This document shows positions 27,238 through 35,650 of a stretch of 64,000 nt of DNA, one piece after another. Origin of the DNA: Gemmatimonadota bacterium. GTDB taxonomy: Bacteria > Gemmatimonadota > Gemmatimonadetes > Longimicrobiales > Gaopeijiaceae. Under the pieces are notes generated by a model, which did no database searches, had not been told where the DNA came from, and was given only the letters and a program-made list of their open reading frames with translations. The stretch covers positions 1 through 64,000 of the forward strand of contig DQPL01000118.1 of assembly GCA_015664885.1 (NCBI GenBank), written 5' to 3'. Both the position numbers and the translations under genes were made by a program. Each line of letters starts with the position of its first letter. Within the stretch, counting starts at the first letter, position 1.

Positions 27238-28599
27238 ATGAAGAGCCGAATCCCAGTTCGGGCATCGCGGGGTCTAGCGGTGGGCGCTCTGATGCTGCTT
27301 TTCTTGCTCGGCTCCTGGAACGCATCGGCTGTGGAAGCGCAGACACCGCCGGAAGCGAGCCCGACGTTCGCCGAGCACGTCGCTCCCATTCTCTACGAGA
27401 GTTGCGCTACCTGCCATCAGCCGAATGGCATCGGGCCGATGCCTCTGCTGAGCTACGACGACGCACGGCGGTGGGCGCCACGCATCAAGCGAAAGGTACA
27501 ATCGCGGGCGATGCCCCCTTGGCACCTGGACCAGACCATCGGGATTCAGGCGTACAAGAACGATATCTCCCTGTCCGATTCCGAGATCAATGCCATCGTG
27601 CGTTGGGTCGACGCGGGTGCACCCGAAGGTGATCCTGCAAAGCTGCCGAGCTTGCCGGAGCTACCTGACGGTAGCGAGTGGCAGCTAGCCAAGGAGCTCG
27701 GTCCGCCCGACTTCGTGATCGAGGCTCCACCCTTGACCGTCCCGGCCAATGATCAGGACCAGTGGTGGGTCCAGACCACGCCGTTCGAGGGCGTCATCGA
27801 CGAACCGCGCTATGTGAAGGCGACGGAGCTGAAGGGCTCTTACCCGCTGGGCGTGAGAGTCCTACACCACGGGCACGTCACGCTCGGCTGGCAGCAGGAG
27901 GGACGACGAGTATCTCGGCCGCTGGGCCGGCAAGGTATCGGCAAGGGCGGTGATCTCTTTCCGGACAACACCGGGATGCTGATCCAGCCCTCGGGCTCAC
28001 TGAACTGGAACCTGCACTACTTCCCGATCGATGAGGAAGTGGTGGACGAGCGCAGTACGGCCGCGGTGTGGCTGCATCCGAAGGGTTATGTGCCAGAGTA
28101 CGAGACCATCGGGGAGCAGCGCTTCACCGCCGACCGGGGTGGCGACATGCCCTGGGCCGGGGACATCGCCATTCCTCCACATTCGATCAAAGTGCAGCAG
28201 GGCACGCACGTTCTGAAGCGGCCCGCGCTCATCCAGAGCTTCCGCCCTCACATGCACATGCGGGGAAGAGAGCAGTCGGTTGAGGCGATCTATCCGGATG
28301 GTCGGCGGGAAATGCTGGCCAAGGTCGACAAGTACAACCACTTCTGGCAGATCTCGTACGAATTCGAAGACGACAAGGCGCCACTGCTGCCCACGGGCAC
28401 CGTTCTGCTCATCACGACGCTCTGGGACAACACGGCGGACAACCCGGTCAACCCCGATCCGCGGCAATGGGTCGTATTCGGCCAACGCGGCGTCGATGAG
28501 ATGTCTCATGTCTGGCTGGGCATGACCTATCTCACCGAGGAGCAGTTCAAGAGGCTATCCGCTGAGCGGAACCGGATGGCGGCACGCGACGACCGCTGA
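27238..28599 (+). CDS. Secreted heme c / type II copper monooxygenase-like fusion
   Basis: 453 residues from ATG 27238; AGGAG at 27224 fits this start better than GTG 27232. A signal peptide is followed by a CATCH heme motif (56-60) with an MPPW axial-Met candidate near 92. The C-terminal half resembles the copper type II ascorbate-dependent monooxygenase fold (PHM/DBM). It has a His-His pair at 210-211 with His213, a later NLHY (His260), and HMHM at 338-341, which match CuH- and CuM-type ligand sets. The combination suggests a periplasmic redox enzyme with electrons delivered by its own heme. Substrate unknown. A secreted unknown gene follows 6 bp downstream. Confidence 0.82.
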   Translation: MKSRIPVRASRGLAVGALMLLFLLGSWNASAVEAQTPPEASPTFAEHVAPILYESCATCHQPNGIGPMPLLSYDDARRWAPRIKRKVQSRAMPPWHLDQTIGIQAYKNDISLSDSEINAIVRWVDAGAPEGDPAKLPSLPELPDGSEWQLAKELGPPDFVIEAPPLTVPANDQDQWWVQTTPFEGVIDEPRYVKATELKGSYPLGVRVLHHGHVTLGWQQEGRRVSRPLGRQGIGKGGDLFPDNTGMLIQPSGSLNWNLHYFPIDEEVVDERSTAAVWLHPKGYVPEYETIGEQRFTADRGGDMPWAGDIAIPPHSIKVQQGTHVLKRPALIQSFRPHMHMRGREQSVEAIYPDGRREMLAKVDKYNHFWQISYEFEDDKAPLLPTGTVLLITTLWDNTADNPVNPDPRQWVVFGQRGVDEMSHVWLGMTYLTEEQFKRLSAERNRMAARDDR

Positions 28600-28605
28600 C
28601 AGACA

Positions 28606-29484
28606 ATGGCGGTGAAGCGTCCGCGCCTTGCGGGACCTCTCTTCTTCGCGGGCTGCGTCGTGGGTCTGGCGGCGTACTCTCCGCTGGCTGCGCAGGCTAG
28701 GCGTGGCCAGAGCCCGCTGAGCCAGGATCCGCTGCGCCCCAGCGGCCAGAATGTGATCCCCGTCTTCGACGGCTGGTTCGAGAACTCCGACGGCAGCTAC
28801 ACGCTGTGCTTCGGCTATTTCAATCTGAACACCGAGCAGTCGCTCGACATTCCTCTCGGGCCACAGAATCGTATCGAGCCGTCCGAGTATGACGGTTTGC
28901 AACCCACCCACTTCGATCCCGTCCCGGATCCGTCGCTCACCTCCAAGTACCGACACCACTGGTGCGTCTTCTCTGTGACCGTGCCGGACGACTTCGGCAG
29001 CGGGGACATCACCTGGACGCTCACGAGCCAGGGAGACGAGTTGGCGGTGCCGGGTGCTCTTCGCCCTGAGTACATCCTGGAGGAGCCGACGTCGTCGGGC
29101 CGCGGCGCGATCGCACCGTTTCTGAGACTCGAGGAGGATGCGCCGGCGGCGCAGGGGCGCAGGGGCGTATGGCTGGGCCCTCTCACCGTGCGGGCGAATG
29201 AGCCTCTCCCGCTGAACGCGTGGATTCTACACGCGGAGCCTGGGACCTGGCTGCAGTGGACCAAACATCAGGGTCCCGCCGAGGTCGTGTTCAACGAGCC
29301 CGAGATGCGGCTGGACGTAGCCGAGGGACTGGCGACGACCCTCGCGATCTTCAGCCAACCGGGTAGCTACATCGTCCGCCTTCAGGCCATCAACGATCTG
29401 GAATCGAGGCGGAATCCCACCTACGGATTCGAATTTCACTGTTGCTGGACCAACGGCTACGTGCGGGTCGATGTGGTCGAGTGA
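28606..29484 (+). CDS. Secreted protein of unknown function
   Basis: 292 residues with an N-terminal signal (residues 1-32, ending near LAAQA). Mature part is beta-rich: 'IPVFDGWFENSDGSYTLCFGYFNLN', 'HHWCVFSVTVPDDFG', 'FEFHCCWTNGYVRV'. It has few cysteines and no enzymatic motif that I recognise. The repeating 'GSYTLCFGYFN' and immunoglobulin-like strands would fit a binding module. It starts 6 bp after the heme/copper fusion gene, so the two are surely co-expressed, and it may be its partner or substrate-presenting subunit. Confidence 0.72.
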   Translation: MAVKRPRLAGPLFFAGCVVGLAAYSPLAAQARRGQSPLSQDPLRPSGQNVIPVFDGWFENSDGSYTLCFGYFNLNTEQSLDIPLGPQNRIEPSEYDGLQPTHFDPVPDPSLTSKYRHHWCVFSVTVPDDFGSGDITWTLTSQGDELAVPGALRPEYILEEPTSSGRGAIAPFLRLEEDAPAAQGRRGVWLGPLTVRANEPLPLNAWILHAEPGTWLQWTKHQGPAEVVFNEPEMRLDVAEGLATTLAIFSQPGSYIVRLQAINDLESRRNPTYGFEFHCCWTNGYVRVDVVE

Positions 29485-29528
29485 GGCCCTTCGAACACGC
29501 CCGAGGCGGCTGTCAGCATAGGTATTAG

Positions 29529-29550
29529 CGTCAATACGGATGCATTGACG
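29529..29550. promoter_or_regulatory. Palindrome upstream of the cupin gene
   Basis: CGTCAAT, 8 bases, then ATTGACG: a perfect 7-bp inverted repeat ending 19 bases before ATG 29570. Position and symmetry fit an operator for a dimeric regulator; a small hairpin in the 5' leader is the alternative. No regulator gene is adjacent. Confidence 0.4.
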
Positions 29551-29569
29551 TCACCGCAAAGGAAGTGAC

Positions 29570-30049
29570 ATGAATCCGAACCACGTTGTGAAACGGATGT
29601 GCTGCGCCACGCTCTGGGGTGCGCTCTCCCTGACGGTCTTGCCGAGTGAGGTTCGATCGCAAGCGTCCGAGCAGCAACAGGAGCAGGCGCTCGTAGTCAA
29701 CTTCGAAGACGCAGATTGGGGTCAGCCAGGCACGCGGGACGGGTTCCCACAGGGGGTCCAGTCGGCGCCACTCGGTATCGATCCCGAGAATGGCGGCCCG
29801 ACGTACTTCGCCAGATTCCCCGCTGGATCGCACTTCGATCTTCATTGGCACACCCATGCCGAGTACGTCGCGGTCCTGAGCGGCGCGGTGACGATCGTGC
29901 TCGGTGAGAACAGCCACTCGCTCTCTCCCGGGAGCTACATCGTGATTCCGGCCCGGATGAATCACTCCTGGGACGTGCCGCCGGGCAACGAGGTCGTGAT
30001 CCTGGTTCGGCGGCGCGGGCCCGCCGACTTCAACTTCGCCGGGCGTTAG
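29570..30049 (+). CDS. Secreted cupin-domain protein
   Basis: 159 residues from ATG 29570 (AAAGGAAG site). An N-terminal signal ends near residues 27-32. A cupin barrel follows: motif 1 'GSHFDLHWHTHAEYVAVLSG' with three His and Glu, motif 2 'LSPGSYIVIPARMNHSW' with the last His. This is a full four-ligand metal site, so a small dioxygenase-like or binding role is possible. It is not closely similar to the cupin at 6146-6619. Preceded by a palindromic element that could control it. Confidence 0.82.
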   Translation: MNPNHVVKRMCCATLWGALSLTVLPSEVRSQASEQQQEQALVVNFEDADWGQPGTRDGFPQGVQSAPLGIDPENGGPTYFARFPAGSHFDLHWHTHAEYVAVLSGAVTIVLGENSHSLSPGSYIVIPARMNHSWDVPPGNEVVILVRRRGPADFNFAGR

Positions 30050-30137
30050 CGGCGCAGCGTTGGCCGCCGAGCGTTAGCCGCCCAGCGTAGCCGTGCGGCC
30101 TGAGGCGCCCACCGGGTAGCGTACGAGGCGCTCGGAG

Positions 30138-30503
30138 TCAGTCGCCCGGCGACCACGGCTGGAACGTGATCTCATCGGCGGTGCCTTCGTGCACGCGAGT
30201 TCCCGGAGGCACGATGCCGCGCGACCTGAGCAGGTATCCTGTGGTCAGCCAGATGTCTGAGTCCGTCATCGTGCGCGGGGCATCGTACGGCATCGCGATT
30301 CTCAGGTAGTTGAAGAGACGACGGGCAGAGCCGTAGGAGCGGATCACCCGCTCGTCGAGCTTCACACCGATCGTCCCGTCCAAGTCGTGGCAATAAGCAC
30401 AACGGGCCTGGTACACGAGCTCGGAGTCGGCCGTATCGTCCCGGCCGGGCATGAACATCACGAACGCCCCGAGTCCCGCCGCCATTAAGGCTCCACCAGC
30501 CAC
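30138..30503 (-). CDS. Membrane-anchored cytochrome c, partner of the molybdoenzyme
   Basis: 121 residues from GTG 30503. One hydrophobic N-terminal anchor is followed by a single heme motif CAYCH and a downstream MPYD with the likely axial Met. It comes 35 bp after a sulfite-oxidase-family gene on the same strand. That pairing is the known layout of SorAB and SoxCD, where the cytochrome accepts electrons from the Mo subunit. The start is uncertain: the frame is open upstream into the previous gene, but this GTG is the first in front of the anchor. Confidence 0.8.
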   Translation of the reverse strand: MAGGALMAAGLGAFVMFMPGRDDTADSELVYQARCAYCHDLDGTIGVKLDERVIRSYGSARRLFNYLRIAMPYDAPRTMTDSDIWLTTGYLLRSRGIVPPGTRVHEGTADEITFQPWSPGD

Positions 30504-30538
30504 CCAGGGCCACCTGAGACCGCCGAACCGCCCTTGGA

Positions 30539-31744
30539 TCAGGAGACCACGACCTCGTGGGGAAGCACGATGTTCAGCAGATACCCCTTTTCGTTGAACC
30601 GCGCCTCCTCCGGCTGCACGTTGCCGCCGGTATCGGTTGCCCGGGTCAGCAGCGTGTGTCTACCCTGCTGGGCGTCCCACTCGAACGCGAAGCGCTGCCA
30701 AGCGTGGGGGAGCACGGGGTCGAGGATGCGCGCTTCTTGCCAAGAGCCGCCGCCGTCCGCGCTCCACTGCACGCGGATCACGGGCCCCTGCGGCGAATAG
30801 GCGAATCCAAAGAGCGTGTGCGACCCCGTGTCGAGTCGAGCCGGTCGCGGCAAAGCCAAGGCGCTCTTGACCACCCCGGTCGTGATGGGGCCTCCATCGG
30901 CTGGTGCGTACTCGGCCGCGGGCCAATCGTCTCCGATGAGCACGTAGGACGTCGTGTTGTTCTTGGACCACACTTTCTCGGAAGTCACGCGGATCTCACC
31001 GATCCACTTCACGCTCGTGCTGCCGACCCAGCCCGGAACCACGGTGCGTGCGGGGTATCCGTGATCGGCGGGAAGTGGCTCGCCGTTCATCCTTGTCGCG
31101 ACCAGCGTCGTCGGGTCGAGGGCGCGGTCGATGGGCATCGCACGACTGAATGCGCCGTCATCCAGGCCGATCACGTCGACATCGACCGCCGTGTCACGCA
31201 CACCCGCGAGTGCGAGTACCGAGGCGAGGGTCGGGCCCGACCACTCCGCGCAGCCGACCCCGCCCCGAGCCCACTGACCGCCACTCGCTACGCGGCCGGT
31301 CTCCGTGAGCCAAAAACCCCGCCAGTTTCCGGCGCACTCCAGGTAGGCGACGACCGACTCCGACGGAAGTCTCTCCAGCTCGGCGAGCGTGAGCTCGACC
31401 TCCCGTTCGACCGCATCGCCGGTGATGCGCACGACGTACTGCGATGCGTTCAGACGTGGCGTCGGGGCGTGGTTCCGGACGAAGAACAGCTCGTTCGGTG
31501 TGATGACTCCGTCTAGGAGCTCGAGGCGCGTCTCCAGATTCGTGGGGTGCTGCACGAACGGTCCGGGGTCCTTCACCCACGGCAACTCGACCGACAGAGT
31601 GGCGGCACCCGGGCCCGGCGGGCGCTCGCACGCGGCGAGCAGAGCTCCGACGCCTCCCGCGGCGAACAGCTTGAGCAGCTGGCGGCGAGAAAATCCATGC
31701 TCTTGGGCGCGCTGGATCAGCGCGGCCAACTCCTCGTTGCTCAT
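30539..31744 (-). CDS. Sulfite-oxidase-family molybdopterin oxidoreductase (SorA/SoxC-like)
   Basis: 401 residues from ATG 31744 (GAGGTTCCG site). The N-terminus carries a twin-arginine motif SRRQLLKLF and then a lipobox-like LAAC (Cys39). The Mo domain has the single Mo-coordinating cysteine in 'YLECAGNWRG' (Cys137) and 'GVGCAEWSGPTLASVL', with 'HGYPARTVVPGWVGSTSVKWI'. A Mo-co dimerisation domain follows to the end. The partner cytochrome c gene is directly downstream. Likely reaction: oxidation of sulfite or sulfane sulfur in the periplasm. It is too distant to name SorA or SoxC, and YedY-type reduction is less likely because of the cytochrome. Confidence 0.85.
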   Translation of the reverse strand: MSNEELAALIQRAQEHGFSRRQLLKLFAAGGVGALLAACERPPGPGAATLSVELPWVKDPGPFVQHPTNLETRLELLDGVITPNELFFVRNHAPTPRLNASQYVVRITGDAVEREVELTLAELERLPSESVVAYLECAGNWRGFWLTETGRVASGGQWARGGVGCAEWSGPTLASVLALAGVRDTAVDVDVIGLDDGAFSRAMPIDRALDPTTLVATRMNGEPLPADHGYPARTVVPGWVGSTSVKWIGEIRVTSEKVWSKNNTTSYVLIGDDWPAAEYAPADGGPITTGVVKSALALPRPARLDTGSHTLFGFAYSPQGPVIRVQWSADGGGSWQEARILDPVLPHAWQRFAFEWDAQQGRHTLLTRATDTGGNVQPEEARFNEKGYLLNIVLPHEVVVS

Positions 31745-31764
31745 CGGAACCTCGAACCCTGGGG

Positions 31765-33264
31765 TCAACGAGCGGACTCGCTCGAGCGAGCAAGATGTGG
31801 CGACTCGCGTGCGCCCGCTACGAGGCGCTCAGCATCGATCCACTCGACATTGGGATCCCTCAGGGTCATGTGCTCGAGGTCTGGCGTGGGGGGTTGCTTC
31901 ATGAAGAGCATGATCGCTCGACGCTCCCTTCCGAATCCGTACCGGGTCTCACGCACTTCGGCTCGCGCACGGAGAAGTGCTTCCTCCCCGACGCGGCTGG
32001 CCTGCCAGGTGCAGTGGGCGTAGACGACGCTTCCGTCGTTCAGCGTCGCCACTGGGTCGAAGTCGTAGCCCGCGCCCCAGAGCCCTCCGACCACGCGCGC
32101 TCCCGAGCCCAGGCGGTCGGCGCCTCGCCGCTCGAGGTATTGTCGAGCCATGCGGGGGAGCTGGCTGCTCACATAAGGGTCTAGGCCGGGTGCGATGTGC
32201 CTATTCCAGGCGTCCATCGGCTGCATTTGGCCGGCGCCGATTCGGTCCGCTAGCGGCGCGACGAACCGGAACCAGAATGCGTGGAACGGATCGGACAGCG
32301 AGTACCGTTTCCGCCGCGCGCCGGCTGGGGCGTCGAGCGAGTCGTGCACGTCCACCAGCCCCCGTTCTTGCAATCGCTTCATGTAGGCACCCAGCGCGCT
32401 CCCGGAGCCGAACTCCGGCTCGGCGCCGGCGACTTCTTGCCAGGTCTCGGCCCCTGAGGCTAGTGCCGAGAGCAGAGCTCCATACCGAGCCGTCTTCTGG
32501 AATCGTGCGGAGATTGCAGCGGGGAGTGCGTCCAGCAGGGGACCAGAGGGGCCCAGGAGCACGCGTGACACGTTGCTCGCCAAGCTGCGCTTGCTTTGCA
32601 GCATTCCCAGAACTTCCGGCAGGCCGCCGAAGATCGCGTAGCCGCGGATCACGTCCTGGGCAGACCACTCAGGACATGCTCGGGCGAGCGACTCATATGT
32701 CAGCGCTCCGAGCTCAGCCGCCTGCGCGGTCTCGGCGCCGCGGTCGGTCAGCGCGGCCAGCGGGTCGTGAAAGGGAGAGTCGGTACCAAATAGGTCCGCG
32801 AGGAAGCGACGGTCGTCCGAGACGAGGACCCATCGCGGCACCCCACCTTCGGACAGCGTCGAGCGCCAAGCCTGCGCGAGGTCTCGCACGAAGCGCCGGT
32901 CGGCTTCGGCGATCAGGTGAGCGTCGTGCAAGACGACCGCGAGTGCCGGTACGCTCGCGGCTACGCGCAAGAGCGTGGACCACTCCACATCCGAGTCGAC
33001 GGGCCGATCTCGACGAGATAGTTCGGCGGCTAGTCCTTGGCGCAGCACCCGAGCGGGCGCATGGCCCCCTTTCAGGTAGATCGGGGCTGAGGAGTTGATG
33101 CCGCAGCTCGTTTCGTCGGCGGTGAGAGCGTCGAGAATCCGTGCGCTAGCGGCAGAAAACGGCCGTCCGAAGGCCGCAACCAGGTAGGGGCCCGGCCCAC
33201 GCAAGACGTGGCTGAGCCCCGCATCTTCGTGCTGAACGTCCGCTAATGGGATCGCACCGTACAT
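31765..33264 (-). CDS. Degenerate archaeal-type ATPase / DUF234-like protein
   Basis: 499 residues, ATG 33264. The overall plan is that of archaeal-type STAND-like ATPases: an N-terminal ATPase region, 'GYAIFGGLPEVLGML' sensor region, winged helix (about 295-335), then 'YSLSDPFHAFWFRFVAPL' and a C-terminal DUF234 nuclease-like domain. No Walker A (GxxxxGKS/T) is present in the first 100 residues; a Walker B-like 'AVVLHDAH' remains. The nuclease-like motif reads FDPVAT...AHCTW instead of D...ECKW, so two active sites look lost. It is upstream of the molybdoenzyme on the same strand, 20 bp apart. It could be a regulator or scaffold. Confidence 0.7.
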   Translation of the reverse strand: MYGAIPLADVQHEDAGLSHVLRGPGPYLVAAFGRPFSAASARILDALTADETSCGINSSAPIYLKGGHAPARVLRQGLAAELSRRDRPVDSDVEWSTLLRVAASVPALAVVLHDAHLIAEADRRFVRDLAQAWRSTLSEGGVPRWVLVSDDRRFLADLFGTDSPFHDPLAALTDRGAETAQAAELGALTYESLARACPEWSAQDVIRGYAIFGGLPEVLGMLQSKRSLASNVSRVLLGPSGPLLDALPAAISARFQKTARYGALLSALASGAETWQEVAGAEPEFGSGSALGAYMKRLQERGLVDVHDSLDAPAGARRKRYSLSDPFHAFWFRFVAPLADRIGAGQMQPMDAWNRHIAPGLDPYVSSQLPRMARQYLERRGADRLGSGARVVGGLWGAGYDFDPVATLNDGSVVYAHCTWQASRVGEEALLRARAEVRETRYGFGRERRAIMLFMKQPPTPDLEHMTLRDPNVEWIDAERLVAGARESPHLARSSESAR

Positions 33265-33429
33265 CGACCTGCATACCCTCTATGAACAAGATAATAATTA
33301 AGTTAATCACAATCATGTTAATATCGAGTGCACGTGGACCGTTTGTCGCATAGATTCTTCCATTCTGCTGCGGCGGTGAACAGGCACCGTAGCTTGCTCG
33401 GCGCGCCTTGGGGACCACCACGCACGAAA
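33265..33429. promoter_or_regulatory. AT-rich divergent promoter region
   Basis: 165 bp between the ATPase gene and the type III glutamine synthetase gene. The stretch 33283-33330 is markedly AT-rich against GC-rich surroundings. It contains a direct repeat of GTTAAT (about 33303 and 33318, 15 bases apart) and several TAATTA-like elements. It is the likely promoter/operator for one or both genes. Confidence 0.55.
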
Positions 33430-35610
33430 ATGACACGACCCAGATTCCGCTTGGATGACGCCTCGGCCGCCGCATCGGCGCGCGCGACGCCTGGCGGCAC
33501 TCCTGCGCACTTCGACCTGACGAACGTCTTCGGCGAGAACGTGTTCGGGGTCTCGCAGATGCAGCAGAGCCTGTCCAACAGTGTCTTCGCGAAGCTGATG
33601 GACACTGTCGAGAACGGCTCTCCGCTCGAGCCGTTGGTCGCTGACGCGGTCGCGGTGGCCATGAAGGACTGGGCCATGGCGCGCGGAGCTACGCACTACA
33701 CGCACTGGTTTCAGCCGCTGACGGGTCAGACGGCGGAGAAGCACGACTCCTTCATGACGTTCGACGCGGAAGGGCAGGCGATCGACCACTTCACCGGCAA
33801 GGAGCTCGTTCAGGGCGAGCCGGACGCGTCTTCGTTTCCGTCGGGCGGGTTGCGCGCGACCTTCGAGGCGCGTGGTTACACGGGGTGGGATCCCACGTCG
33901 CCCGCGTTCTTGGTCGAGAGTGCCACCGGCTGCTTCCTGTCGATCCCCACGGCCTTCAGCTCCTGGAAGGGTCACAGTCTCGACAAGAAGGTCCCTCTGC
34001 TACGCTCCATCGACGCGTTGGATGAGGCCGCGCGTAAGGCGCTCGCCTTGTTCGGCATCGAGACCAGCCGGGTTGTGCCGGCGATCGGATCCGAGCAGGA
34101 GTTCTTCCTTATCGACGAGGAGTTCTACTACAAGAGACCCGACCTGCGCACGTGTGGCCGAACGCTTTTTGGAGCCAAGCCCGCACGTGGCCAGGAGCTG
34201 GACGATCACTACTTCGGCTCGATCCCAGAACGTGTGCTCGCATACATGAACGAAGTCGAGCTGGCGATGTTCCGGTTGGGGGTACCGATCAAGACGCGCC
34301 ACAACGAAGTCGCGCCCGGACAGTACGAGATGACCTGCGTGCACGAGCACATGAACGTCGCCGCGGATCATCAGCAGTTGCTGATGCTGGCTCTGCGCCG
34401 TACAGCTCCGCACCACGGGCTCGTATGCCTGCTTCACGAGAAGCCGTTCGCCGGCGTAAACGGAAGCGGAAAGCATCTGAACTGGTCGTTCGGCACCAGC
34501 GACCGCAATCTGCTCGACCCTGGAGACACGCCGCACGACAACGAAGTGTTTCTCTTCTTCTGCTCGGCGGTGCTGAGAGCGGTCGACCGTCACCAGGATG
34601 CGCTGCGCGCATCAGTTGCCTACGCGGGAAACGACCATCGGTTGGGCGCGAACGAGGCGCCTCCCTCCGTCATCTCCGTGTTCCTGGGAGACCAGCTCAC
34701 GGACATCCTGGAGCAGATCGAAAGTACGGGAACCGCGACGGGCGTGGCGCACGCTGGACTGTTGGGCTTGGGCGCGAAGCGCCTGCCCACGCTCCCGAAG
34801 CACTTCGGTGACCGAAATCGTACTTCGCCCTTTGCGTTCACGGGCAACAAGTTCGAGTTCCGGGCTTTGGGCGCTTCTCAGAGTGTGTCGACGCCGGGCA
34901 TGGTGCTCAACACGATCGTTGCGGAGTCCGTGAGCGAGATGGCGGATGAGCTTGCGGCGGCCACCGAGCGGGGCGCGAGCCTCGACGACGCACTGCGCGC
35001 GCTTCTCGGCAAAGAGATCCCTCAGTTCAAGCGCATCATCTTCAACGGAGATGGCTACTCGAAAGAGTGGGAAGAGGAGGCGGAACGGCGCGGGTTGCTC
35101 AACATGCGCACCACGATGGACGCGCTGCCGACGCTCACCAATCGCAAGAACCTCGCTCTCTTCGACAACTACCACGTGCTTTCGAACGATGAGTTGGAGT
35201 CCCGAGTCGAGGTGAAGGTCGAGCAGTACTTCATATCCGTGAACATTGAGGGTGAGACCGCCGCACAAATGGCACGGACGATCATTCTTCCTGCGGCAGT
35301 GCGCTACCTAAATACGCTGACGAGGGCGCTCGCGGGGATATCGGAGCTGGGCACGACCATGGACGGGCTCGCGGGCGAGGCAAAGAAGCTTTCCGAGACC
35401 ATCGACGAACTCACCAAGAAGCTCGCAAAGCTGGACAAGCGAAACGCCGAGCTGGGGGGCGACGAAGTTCGCTCCAAGGCGCTGCATGTGCGCGACAGCG
35501 TGGTCCCCGCGATAGACGCTGTGCGCGTAATCTGCGACATGTTGGAACGCATGATTCCGTCTGATCTGTGGCCGCTCCCGACCTATCAGGAAATGCTGTT
35601 CGTGAAATAG
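33430..35610 (+). CDS. glnN: Glutamine synthetase type III
   Basis: 726 residues from ATG 33430 (the frame is open further upstream, but this start gives the usual length of about 730). GSIII hallmarks: 'HFDLTNVFGENVFGVSQMQQ', 'THYTHWFQPLTG..AEKHDSF', 'GSEQEFFLID', 'EVAPGQYEM', 'HEKPFAGVNGSGKHLNWS', 'NDHRLGANEAPP', and the long C-terminal helical region. ATP, ammonia and glutamate are the substrates. It stands 40 bp ahead of a type II glutamine synthetase. Such a GSIII-GSII tandem is uncommon, and no GSI or PII gene is in the window. Confidence 0.95.
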   Translation: MTRPRFRLDDASAAASARATPGGTPAHFDLTNVFGENVFGVSQMQQSLSNSVFAKLMDTVENGSPLEPLVADAVAVAMKDWAMARGATHYTHWFQPLTGQTAEKHDSFMTFDAEGQAIDHFTGKELVQGEPDASSFPSGGLRATFEARGYTGWDPTSPAFLVESATGCFLSIPTAFSSWKGHSLDKKVPLLRSIDALDEAARKALALFGIETSRVVPAIGSEQEFFLIDEEFYYKRPDLRTCGRTLFGAKPARGQELDDHYFGSIPERVLAYMNEVELAMFRLGVPIKTRHNEVAPGQYEMTCVHEHMNVAADHQQLLMLALRRTAPHHGLVCLLHEKPFAGVNGSGKHLNWSFGTSDRNLLDPGDTPHDNEVFLFFCSAVLRAVDRHQDALRASVAYAGNDHRLGANEAPPSVISVFLGDQLTDILEQIESTGTATGVAHAGLLGLGAKRLPTLPKHFGDRNRTSPFAFTGNKFEFRALGASQSVSTPGMVLNTIVAESVSEMADELAAATERGASLDDALRALLGKEIPQFKRIIFNGDGYSKEWEEEAERRGLLNMRTTMDALPTLTNRKNLALFDNYHVLSNDELESRVEVKVEQYFISVNIEGETAAQMARTIILPAAVRYLNTLTRALAGISELGTTMDGLAGEAKKLSETIDELTKKLAKLDKRNAELGGDEVRSKALHVRDSVVPAIDAVRVICDMLERMIPSDLWPLPTYQEMLFVK

Positions 35611-35650
35611 ACACTCAAGGAATCTTTTTACCCCATAACCCCACAGGACC

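Noticed and set aside
31977-33098. 373-codon open frame on the plus strand opposite the ATPase gene
   Set aside because: Arg/Pro-rich composition typical of shadow frames.
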